A stretch of 5,436 nucleotides of DNA. Source: Chloroflexota bacterium (GTDB lineage Bacteria > Chloroflexota > Limnocylindria > Limnocylindrales > CSP1-4). This document shows positions 1-4,474 of this stretch, one piece after another. The stretch lies in assembly GCA_021801545.1 (NCBI GenBank), contig JAJYXX010000071.1:1-5436 (forward strand). The letters are read 5' to 3'. Below the pieces are notes generated by a model. That model saw only the letters and a program-made list of their open reading frames with translations. It ran no database searches and was not told the DNA's origin. The translations under genes and the position numbers were made by a program. The first letter of the stretch is position 1. The number at the start of each line of letters is the position of its first letter.

Positions 1-705
1 CGGCTCGTCGAGGAGGAAGACGTCCGGCTCGGCCGCAAGCGCCCGGGCGAGGAAGACGCGTCGGCGCTGGCCGCCCGAGAGCGAGCCGATCTGGGTCCCG
101 CGATGCTCCGTCATGCCGACCTTCTCGATCGCCTCGTCGACCGCCCGGTGGTCGGCCGGACCCGGACGCCGGAGCGGTCCGAGGGCTGGGTAGCGGCCCA
201 TCATGACGACGTCGCGCACGGTCACCGGGAAATGCCAGTCGACGAGCTCCGCCTGGGGGACGTAGGCGATCCGGCGCGCCTCCCGCCCGGCCGGTGCGCG
301 GAGCACCTCGACCCGGCCGTGCCAGGGGACGAGGAGGCCGGCCATCACCTTGAGGAGCGTGCTCTTGCCGGCGCCGTTCGGACCGACGACCGCCAGGAGC
401 GTGCCCGGCTCGATCGCGAGGTCGACGTGCTCGAGCGCGACCCGGTCGCCGTACCCGGCGGTGACGTCGGAGAGCCAGATGTCCGCGTGGGCATGGGCGT
501 GCCCCGCGTCGATGCCCGCCCCGACGACCGCCAGCCGGTGACCGTCGCCATGACGGTGCGGGTGCTCGCGCGGCCCGCCCGGTGGATCCGGCGGTGGGTC
601 GAACACCGGCTCGCCCGGCCCCTCGAACGCCGGGTCGGCCGGTCGGCCGGCCGGTAGCTGGCTGTCCATCAGGTCGCCCGGCGGCTGGCTGTCCATCGGC
701 TCCAT
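1..705 (-). CDS. Metal (Zn/Mn-type) ABC transporter ATP-binding protein, C-terminus cut by window edge
   Basis: Cytoplasmic ATPase that would power import of a divalent metal delivered by the lipoprotein encoded just upstream. 235 codons are visible. Residues about 76-235 are an ABC domain: Walker A GPNGAGKST (108-116), Q-loop YVPQ (148-151), then VDWHFPVTVRDVVMMGR (155-171), a segment characteristic of the Mn/Zn/Fe (ZnuC/MntB/SitB) ATPase branch, signature LSGGQ (209-213), and Walker B DVFLLDEP (228-235), where the window ends. The D-loop and H-loop are therefore not seen. Residues 1-75 are an unusual extension, Pro-rich at about 20-45 and His-rich at 48-73 (seven His). I chose ATG at 705 because GAGGG lies 4 bases before it and it sits 15 bases after the lipoprotein stop; in-frame ATGs at 696 and 669 are alternatives. 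Family is certain; zinc versus manganese is inferred from context. Confidence 0.
   Translation of the reverse strand, partial: MEPMDSQPPGDLMDSQLPAGRPADPAFEGPGEPVFDPPPDPPGGPREHPHRHGDGHRLAVVGAGIDAGHAHAHADIWLSDVTAGYGDRVALEHVDLAIEPGTLLAVVGPNGAGKSTLLKVMAGLLVPWHGRVEVLRAPAGREARRIAYVPQAELVDWHFPVTVRDVVMMGRYPALGPLRRPGPADHRAVDEAIEKVGMTEHRGTQIGSLSGGQRRRVFLARALAAEPDVFLLDEP
658..696 (-). repeat. 27-bp-offset duplication of the ATPase start region
   Basis: On the minus strand ATGGACAGCCAGC occurs at 696-684 and again at 669-657, 27 bases apart and in frame, so the ATPase N-terminus reads MDSQ(PPGDL)MDSQ. Each copy carries its own ATG. This looks like a small tandem duplication with a diverged second half. 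It makes the true start codon ambiguous. Confidence 0.7.
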
Positions 706-720
706 CCTACCCTCGCCCGA

Positions 721-1716
721 TCATCGGAGCGCCGCCACGAAGCGCTCGACGTCCCAGCGGATCAGCCCCTCGTACGTGTCGGCCGGCGGGTCGCCGAGCG
801 TGTCGGTGTAGAGATCCGCGACGACGGTCGCGCCGGCCTCGCGAGCCACCGTCTGGGCGAGCTCGGGGCTGAACTGAGACTCGCTGAAGACCGCCTTCAC
901 CCCTGCGGCCTTGATCGCGGCGACGAGGTCGGCGACCTGGCCCGCGCTCGGATCCTGGCCCGGGGCCGGGACGACGACACCGACGATCCGCAGGCCGTAG
1001 GCGGCGGCGAAGTAGGGCAGCGCGTCGTGGAACGAGATGAACGCGCGGTTCGACTCGGGGATCGTGGCGATCATCGCCCGCACCCAGCCGTCGAGCTGCT
1101 CGAGCCGTGCCTCGTATGCCTGCGCGCCGGCGCGGAAGGCCGCAGCATCGGCCGGAGCGACCGCCGCGAGCGCCTCGCCGATCCGCTCGACGTAGGCGCG
1201 GGCGTAGGCGACGTTCAGCCACAGGTGCGGGTTCGTCGTGCCGGCACCCTCGCCGGCCAGGTACGCGACCCCCGGGAGGTGCTCACCGAGGCGGACGACC
1301 GGCGCGGCCGTACCCGTGTCGGCGACGAGCTTCACGAGCCAGTCGTCGAGCCCGAGCCCGTTCATGACGACCAGGTCGGCCCGGGCGACCTTCACGAGGT
1401 CCGACGGCCGGGGGTCGAACGTGTGGGCCTCGCCGCCGCGAGGGACGAGGCTGTCGACCTGGACTCGCGACCCGCCGACCTGGGTGACGAGGTCGGCGAG
1501 CACGGTCGTCGTGGTCACGACCCGCACCTGGCCGGGGGCCGTCGTGGCAAGGTCGATCGTCCCACCACACGCCGCGAGGAGCACGCCCGCCGCCACGGCC
1601 ACCGCCACGGCCAGCGCCACGGCCAGCGCCGGCGCGCCCGACCGCGTCCTCGCCGCTGCCCGTGCCCTCGTCGTCGGCCGGATGGCCGGATCCGGCTCCG
1701 GGACCCGTGCCGTCAT
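721..1716 (-). CDS. Metal ABC transporter substrate-binding lipoprotein (ZnuA/TroA-type, cluster A-I/cluster 9)
   Basis: Extracytoplasmic lipoprotein that captures a divalent metal and passes it to the permease/ATPase. 331 aa, normal family length. Residues 1-25 are Arg-rich, 28-47 a hydrophobic Ala/Val/Leu core, and the lipobox LAAC puts the lipidated Cys at 50. Metal ligands can be read from family motifs: His98 (GGEAHTFDPRPSDL), His164 (NPHLWLN), His230 (SFHDALPYF) and Asp305 (LYTDTLGD). A His at the third position fits ZnuA/TroA-like sites; Mn-specific PsaA/MntC proteins have Glu there. The long His-rich loop of classic ZnuA is absent. Start: the ATG overlaps the regulator stop (ATGA, 1716-1713), indicating translational coupling. 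The reading frame stays open far upstream, but that part overlaps the regulator and repeats and is not used. Zinc is likely, Mn possible. Confidence 0.95.
   Translation of the reverse strand: MTARVPEPDPAIRPTTRARAAARTRSGAPALAVALAVAVAVAAGVLLAACGGTIDLATTAPGQVRVVTTTTVLADLVTQVGGSRVQVDSLVPRGGEAHTFDPRPSDLVKVARADLVVMNGLGLDDWLVKLVADTGTAAPVVRLGEHLPGVAYLAGEGAGTTNPHLWLNVAYARAYVERIGEALAAVAPADAAAFRAGAQAYEARLEQLDGWVRAMIATIPESNRAFISFHDALPYFAAAYGLRIVGVVVPAPGQDPSAGQVADLVAAIKAAGVKAVFSESQFSPELAQTVAREAGATVVADLYTDTLGDPPADTYEGLIRWDVERFVAALR
1591..1626. repeat. 12-bp tandem repeat (x3) in the lipoprotein signal peptide
   Basis: CGCCACGGCCAC/G occurs three times head to tail at 1591-1602, 1603-1614 and 1615-1626. 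Being a multiple of three it keeps frame and encodes the AVALAVAVAVA part of the signal-peptide hydrophobic core. Copy number change here would lengthen or shorten that core by four residues. Confidence 0.8.
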
Positions 1717-2213
1717 CGGCGTGCCGGTCCGACGGTGGACCCGACGGCGGGCCTGGCCGCGGGCTCGGCCGCGGGCTCGGTGGTGCGCGCCTCGGCAGCG
1801 CAGACCGGGCAGAGGCCGTACAGCTCGAAGCGGTGGGTGTCGATCCGGTAGCCGGTCCGCCGGCCGACCTCCCGGGCGACGTCCGCCAGCCCGAGATCGC
1901 CGACATCGACCGTCCGGCCGCAGCTCGAACAGACGACGTGGTGGTGATGGGTCGGCTCGCAGGCGACGTAGGCATGCCCGCCGGTGGGCAGCTCGAGCCG
2001 TTCGACCAGGCCAAGCTCGGCGAACAGGTCGAGGGTGCGGAAGATCGTCGCCCGCCCGATCCCGAGTCGTCGAGCACGCGCCGCCGCGACGAGCTCGGCG
2101 GCCGTGAAGTGGCCCGGCTGCGCGGCGATGAGCGTCGCCACGGCGCGCCGCGGCTCGGTGGCTCGGTGGCCCGAGCGGTCGAGGGCGGTGAGCAGGGAGA
2201 CGACGGCGATCAT
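1713..2213 (-). CDS. Fur-family metal-responsive repressor, probably Zur-type
   Basis: Dimeric DNA-binding repressor expected to sense the metal imported by the downstream transporter genes. 166 aa from ATG 2213. A winged helix covers about 10-75, with recognition-helix segment IGRATIFRTLDLFAELGLVE (52-71). The hinge has AYVAC with Cys85, then THHHH (88-92) and two CxxC pairs, Cys95/Cys98 and Cys135/Cys138, which form the structural Zn site. HHHH where Fur usually has HHDH, together with Cys85, favours Zur over Fur. Residues about 143-166 are a low-complexity Ala/Pro tail, partly from a duplicated 12-bp unit (1755-1778). An ATG at 2237 is also in frame and would give 174 aa, but it lies inside the operator and upstream of the -10 element, so 2213 is preferred. 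It is first in the operon and its stop overlaps the lipoprotein start. Fur family certain, Zur inferred. Confidence 0.93.
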   Translation of the reverse strand: MIAVVSLLTALDRSGHRATEPRRAVATLIAAQPGHFTAAELVAAARARRLGIGRATIFRTLDLFAELGLVERLELPTGGHAYVACEPTHHHHVVCSSCGRTVDVGDLGLADVAREVGRRTGYRIDTHRFELYGLCPVCAAEARTTEPAAEPAARPAVGSTVGPARR

Positions 2214-2219
2214 GGTCCG

Positions 2220-2238
2220 AATGATACTGAGTATCATT
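2220..2238. promoter_or_regulatory. Fur/Zur-type operator, perfect 9-1-9 palindrome
   Basis: AATGATACTGAGTATCATT is an exact inverted repeat with one central base. The core TGATACT-N-AGTATCA has the 7-1-7 layout of Fur-superfamily boxes. It is AT-rich in a very GC-rich setting, covers the -10 element and the end of the spacer, and lies directly before a Fur-family gene. Binding would block RNA polymerase, giving autorepression and metal control of the transporter genes. Confidence 0.8.
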
Positions 2239-2249
2239 TGTTCTGTCCA
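2221..2249 (-). promoter_or_regulatory. Sigma70-type promoter of the regulator-transporter operon
   Basis: On the minus strand TGGACA (2249-2244, 5 of 6 to TTGACA), a 17-base spacer, and TATCAT (2226-2221, 5 of 6 to TATAAT). Seven bases separate the -10 from the A of ATG 2213, the usual distance to a transcription start, so the transcript probably begins at or beside the start codon. No Shine-Dalgarno sequence is visible before this ATG, which agrees with a leaderless mRNA. Confidence 0.7.
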
Positions 2250-2268
2250 CTCTGTCCACTCTGTCCAC
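2242..2268. repeat. 9-bp tandem repeat (x3) carrying the -35 element
   Basis: TCTGTCCAC is repeated exactly three times (2242-2250, 2251-2259, 2260-2268). On the minus strand each unit reads GTGGACAGA and so contains TGGACA; only the copy nearest the gene is 17 bases from the -10. Confidence 0.85.
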
Positions 2269-2280
2269 CTGGAGGCCGAA

Positions 2281-2351
2281 CGAGGCCAGATCGGGGCAGG
2301 GCGAGGCCAGATCGGGGCAGTCCGAGGCCGGGTCGGGGCAGTCCGAGGCCG
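2281..2351. repeat. 21-bp tandem repeat, three copies plus a partial
   Basis: Units begin CGAGGCC at 2281, 2302, 2323 and 2344. Copies 1 and 2 differ only in their last three bases, copy 3 differs from copy 2 by two bases, and copy 4 breaks off after about 8 bases. The period is a multiple of three, so heptapeptide-like repeats appear in several frames on both strands, but no frame looks like a real protein. It lies upstream of the operon promoter. Confidence 0.8.
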
Positions 2352-2372
2352 CCCGCTTCGACCCCGGTGCCG

Positions 2373-2606
2373 TCCTCGCTAAAGCGCGCCCCTGGAACGC
2401 TATCCGGTTCAGCTTCCGTCGGAGCGTCGCCGGGCGGGCCCGTCCACTCCCATTCCGGCCATGACGGCCAGCCACTCCTCGTCAATGCGCCTGGGGCGGT
2501 CAATGGCGAGCCCCCGGCGCTCGTTTCGAGGCCCCGGCGGGCCGATGGGTCGACCGGTGCCGGCCCAGCCTCCGCGTAGTGCTCTCCGGGCGCGCTTTGA
2601 CGAGGA
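2373..2606. repeat. 234-bp segment bounded by 19-bp inverted repeats
   Basis: The left arm TCCTCGCTAAAGCGCGCCC (2373-2391) and the reverse complement of the right arm (2588-2606) agree at 17 of 19 positions, the two differences being adjacent (CT versus TC). The layout resembles a small non-autonomous element or the closing stem of a structured RNA. No target-site duplication is evident at the edges and no coding sequence is recognised inside. A related copy of the arm, TCCTCGTCAATGCGC, lies inside at 2476-2490 in left-arm orientation. Confidence 0.5.
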
Positions 2607-2610
2607 TGTC

Positions 2611-2739
2611 GCGGGCGGACGGGCGGACGGACGGACGGGCGGACGGGCGGACGGACGGGGACGGGCGACGGGCGCGGGCGGACGGGCGGACGGACGGACG
2701 GACGGACGGGCGGACGGGGACGGGCGACGGGCGCGGGCG
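2611..2739 (+). repeat. G-rich nested tandem repeat with two canonical G-quadruplex motifs
   Basis: CGGA/CGGG tetranucleotides are arranged in higher-order units of about 60 bp starting with GCGGGCG at 2611, 2674 and 2733 (partial). A 29-base stretch is identical at 2652-2680 and 2711-2739. Within each copy, 2657-2678 and 2716-2737, four runs of at least three G are separated by loops AC, CGAC and CGC, satisfying the G3+N1-7 rule for an intramolecular G-quadruplex on the plus strand. The array lies 145-275 bases before the disulfide-oxidase start. Confidence 0.8.
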
Positions 2740-2817
2740 AATGGCGCCACGGCCGGGGTACGAACCGGCGGATCCGCGGCCGGACGCCCGGCCCGGCGCG
2801 ACAGGCCGGGCGAAACC

Positions 2818-2847
2818 GGCGAAAATGGGGCGCGTCCCCTTGTCGCC
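2818..2847 (+). other. Stem-loop in the leader of the disulfide-oxidase gene
   Basis: GGCGA (2818-2822) pairs with TCGCC (2843-2847) and GGGG (2827-2830) with CCCC (2836-2839), with partial A-T pairing between and a five-base loop. The 3' side abuts an in-frame GTG at 2848 and is followed by no T tract, so a leader structure is likelier than an intrinsic terminator. Confidence 0.4.
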
Positions 2848-2860
2848 GTGCCTGCCACGG

Positions 2861-2874
2861 CCGATCGCGATCGG
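2861..2874. promoter_or_regulatory. 14-bp perfect palindrome touching the Shine-Dalgarno sequence
   Basis: CCGATCGCGATCGG is its own reverse complement and its last two bases are the first two of the GGAGG ribosome-binding sequence. It could be an operator or a small leader hairpin. The core GATCGCGATC recurs inside the downstream gene near 3434-3443, so it may also be a chance effect of base composition. Confidence 0.3.
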
Positions 2875-2877
2875 AGG
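2873..2877 (+). promoter_or_regulatory. Shine-Dalgarno sequence deciding the disulfide-oxidase start
   Basis: GGAGG stands six bases before an in-frame CTG at 2884, the ideal distance. No ATG, GTG or TTG is correctly placed after it. The nearest conventional in-frame start, GTG 2848, lies upstream of it and has no comparable site. Confidence 0.55.
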
Positions 2878-2883
2878 CCCCAA

Positions 2884-3714
2884 CTGAGCCAGCAACGACC
2901 CTCCCCGGCAGCGCGGCAGACCCGGCGCGAGCGACGTGCCGCCGAGCGCGGGACGCAGCGTCGCCCGTCCAGCGCGACCCCCCGGCGACCCGCCTGGCGC
3001 TCGCCGATCGTGCTCCTGACCGGCGCGGCCGCCCTCGTCGGCATCGTCGTCATCGCCTTCGCGATGCTCTCGACCGGCCAGGTCTCGACCGCCGACCTGA
3101 AGACGCCTGCCGATCCGACCCCGAAGAGCCTCTGGGACGGGCGCGCGATCGGCCCGGCGAACGCGCCGGCGACGCTCGTCGTCTACGAGGACTTCCAGTG
3201 CCCCGCCTGCGACGCCTTCACGACCCAGATGGAGCCGCAGCTCGTCCGCGACTATGTCGAACCCGGGAAGCTGCGGATCGTCTACAAGGACTTCCTGATC
3301 ATCGGCCCCGAATCGCTCGACGCGGCGGTCGCGGCCCGGTGCGCCGGGGACCAGGGCCTCTTCTGGCCGTACCACGACTACTTGTTCGCCAATCAGAAGG
3401 GCGAGAACAAGGGCGCCTTCAAGCGCGATCGGCTGATCGCGATCGGGCGCGCGGTCGGGGTCGATGAAGCCGCCTTCAGCGCCTGCCTCGACACCCAGGC
3501 GCCCGCCCAGGCGACCCAGGCCGAGACGAGCGAGGGCCGAGCGGCCGGGGTGGATGCGACCCCGACGATGTTCCTGAACGGGACGAAGATTCGCGGTGTC
3601 CCCGCCTACCTCGACCTCAGGAAGGCGATCGACGCGATCGTGTCGGCCGCCTCCCCGGCCTCGTCGACCGGAGCGGGCACCTCGCCGGGCGCCTCGTCGA
3701 GCACGTCGCCATGA
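2884..3714 (+). CDS. Membrane-anchored DsbA-like thiol-disulfide oxidoreductase (Thioredoxin_4 family)
   Basis: Predicted to introduce or exchange disulfides in exported proteins outside the cytoplasmic membrane, with the downstream VKOR as reoxidant. From CTG 2884 it has 276 aa: a basic cytoplasmic N-terminus (1-40, TRRERRAAER), one membrane segment (about 41-63), a linker, then a thioredoxin fold from about 85. The active site is FQCPAC (Cys106/Cys109), and the cis-Pro loop is ATPT (Pro227). Further Cys153 (RCAGDQGLFWPYHDYLF, a family hallmark) and Cys201 may form a second disulfide. The C-terminal 20 residues are Ser/Ala/Gly/Thr-rich. The frame is open back to an ATG at 2461, but that part is repeat sequence. 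GTG 2848 (288 aa) is the main alternative start. Fold and role are secure; whether it acts mainly as oxidase or isomerase is not. Confidence 0.93.
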   Translation: MSQQRPSPAARQTRRERRAAERGTQRRPSSATPRRPAWRSPIVLLTGAAALVGIVVIAFAMLSTGQVSTADLKTPADPTPKSLWDGRAIGPANAPATLVVYEDFQCPACDAFTTQMEPQLVRDYVEPGKLRIVYKDFLIIGPESLDAAVAARCAGDQGLFWPYHDYLFANQKGENKGAFKRDRLIAIGRAVGVDEAAFSACLDTQAPAQATQAETSEGRAAGVDATPTMFLNGTKIRGVPAYLDLRKAIDAIVSAASPASSTGAGTSPGASSSTSP

Positions 3715-4235
3715 TGAGCCGTCTCCTGGCCCGCTCGCCGGCCCGGCCGCTCTTCGGCATCCACCCGGGCCTGATCCTCGCCGTCCTCGACGTCATCGGC
3801 CTGACGATCGCGTCCTACCTCTCGGTCGTCGAGCTCCAGGGCGGCGTTCCGGTCTGCGGCCCGCTCAAGGGTTGCGAGACGGTCGCGACGAGCGAGTACA
3901 GCCGGATCGGGGGGATCCCGGTCGCCGTCTTCGGCGTCCTCCTCTCGCTCGCCCTGCTCTCGCTCGCGCTCGCCTGGTGGCGGACCGACATCTACGCCCT
4001 CCTGCTCGCCCACTACGGGCTGTCGCTGGCGGGCGTGATCTTCGAGATCTACTTCCTCTACGTCCAGCTCTTCCTGATCGGGGCGGTCTGCGTCTGGTGC
4101 ACCTCGTACGGGCTCTCGCTCATCCTCCGGTTCCTGATCGCGCTCGTCGTCTGGCTGCGCCAGCCGCCGCCCGAGGTGAGTGCGGCCGGCGATGGTCTGG
4201 CGAGTGCCGAGGGTGGGCTCGACCCAGGCGAGTAG
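3711..4235 (+). CDS. Vitamin K epoxide reductase (VKOR) family membrane protein
   Basis: Integral membrane quinone-linked oxidase that reoxidises DsbA-like partners (a DsbB counterpart). 174 aa with hydrophobic segments at about 20-40, 68-88, 94-117 and 120-146. The four key cysteines are present: loop pair Cys49 and Cys55 (VCGPLKGC) and quinone-proximal CVWC Cys127/Cys130, plus the family's SEYSRIGGIPVAVFG (61-75). The C-terminal 20 residues are a hydrophilic tail. Its ATG overlaps the stop of the DsbA-like gene (ATGATGA, 3711-3717); a second ATG at 3714 could also be used. The overlap implies co-translation and a working pair. In some bacteria VKOR is fused to its thioredoxin-fold partner; here they are separate genes. 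Confidence 0.95.
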   Translation: MMSRLLARSPARPLFGIHPGLILAVLDVIGLTIASYLSVVELQGGVPVCGPLKGCETVATSEYSRIGGIPVAVFGVLLSLALLSLALAWWRTDIYALLLAHYGLSLAGVIFEIYFLYVQLFLIGAVCVWCTSYGLSLILRFLIALVVWLRQPPPEVSAAGDGLASAEGGLDPGE

Positions 4236-4243
4236 GCCTGGTC
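4221..4243 (+). terminator. Hairpin over the VKOR stop codon, possible terminator
   Basis: CCAGGC (4224-4229) pairs with GCCTGG (4236-4241) around a six-base loop that contains the TAG stop; GA and TC can extend the stem past one bulged base. There is no T tract, so termination is uncertain. Confidence 0.3.
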
Positions 4244-4418
4244 GGCGGTTGTCGCTGGGGAGCGGTCGTTTACGGCCTCGGCGAGCCACGACCAGGCGAG
4301 CCAGCAGCCGACCTCGGGTTCGACCGCGCGCCCGGTGAGCCGAGCCCGAGCCAGGTGAGATCGACGAGCGGATCCTCGTCGTGTCGGGATCCGGGGCCGG
4401 TGTCAGCCGGCAGGAGAG

Positions 4419-4460
4419 GGGATCGAGCGCCCGGTCGGGGGGTCCCGAGCGCCCGATCCC
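4419..4460 (-). terminator. Hairpin downstream of the cupredoxin gene, possible bidirectional terminator
   Basis: GGGATCG (4419-4425) pairs with CGATCCC (4454-4460), and inside it the minus strand can form a TCGGG/CCCGA stem with a four-base loop. It begins 14 bases after the cupredoxin stop and lies between two convergent genes, as expected of a shared terminator. The direct repeat CGAGCGCCCG also occurs in both arms (4424-4433, 4446-4455). No T tract is seen. Confidence 0.4.
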
Positions 4461-4474
4461 TGGACGAAGGCCGG

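Larger units (their letters stand above)
2239..2883. other. Divergent intergenic region without a recognised gene
   Basis: About 645 bases separate the leftward operon promoter from the rightward thiol-disulfide genes. The region is dominated by repeats (9-bp, 21-bp, inverted and G-rich arrays, listed separately). Frames stay open through most of it on both strands, but their translations are low-complexity Arg/Gly/Asp or Arg/Pro/Ser strings or look like no family I know. No tRNA or known RNA family was recognised, and no convincing promoter for the rightward genes was found. Confidence 0.65.

Noticed and set aside
103..657. Long plus-strand reading frame opposite the ATPase.
   Set aside because: Antisense shadow: Walker A, Q-loop, signature and Walker B all lie on the minus strand.
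1717..2475. A reading frame continuous with the lipoprotein extends upstream by about 253 codons.
   Set aside because: It overlaps the whole Fur-family gene in another frame and runs through the tandem repeats; the signal peptide and ATGA overlap place the real start at 1716.
2611..2739. Possible CRISPR array in the G-rich repeats.
   Set aside because: There are no unique spacers of regular length, the units are nested tetranucleotide repeats, and no cas genes are present.
2742..2769. A tRNA-like 3' end on the minus strand (CCA preceded by a TTCGTACC loop).
   Set aside because: The loop has eight bases instead of seven, a seven-base loop breaks the stem, and no matching 5' acceptor strand was found at tRNA distance.
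2461..2883. An ATG at 2461 in frame with the disulfide oxidase would add 141 residues.
   Set aside because: The added part is translated repeat (GRADGRTDGR-like), has no ribosome-binding site, and is open only because the sequence is GC-rich; all three plus-strand frames give similar low-complexity peptides.
3606..4289. Long minus-strand reading frame opposite the VKOR gene.
   Set aside because: Its Asp/Glu/Arg-rich translation is the usual antisense shadow of a GC-rich membrane-protein gene; VKOR motifs are complete on the plus strand.
4236..4474. Possible small gene between VKOR and the cupredoxin.
   Set aside because: No frame with a plausible start, ribosome-binding site and protein-like composition was seen; only hairpins and short direct repeats are present.
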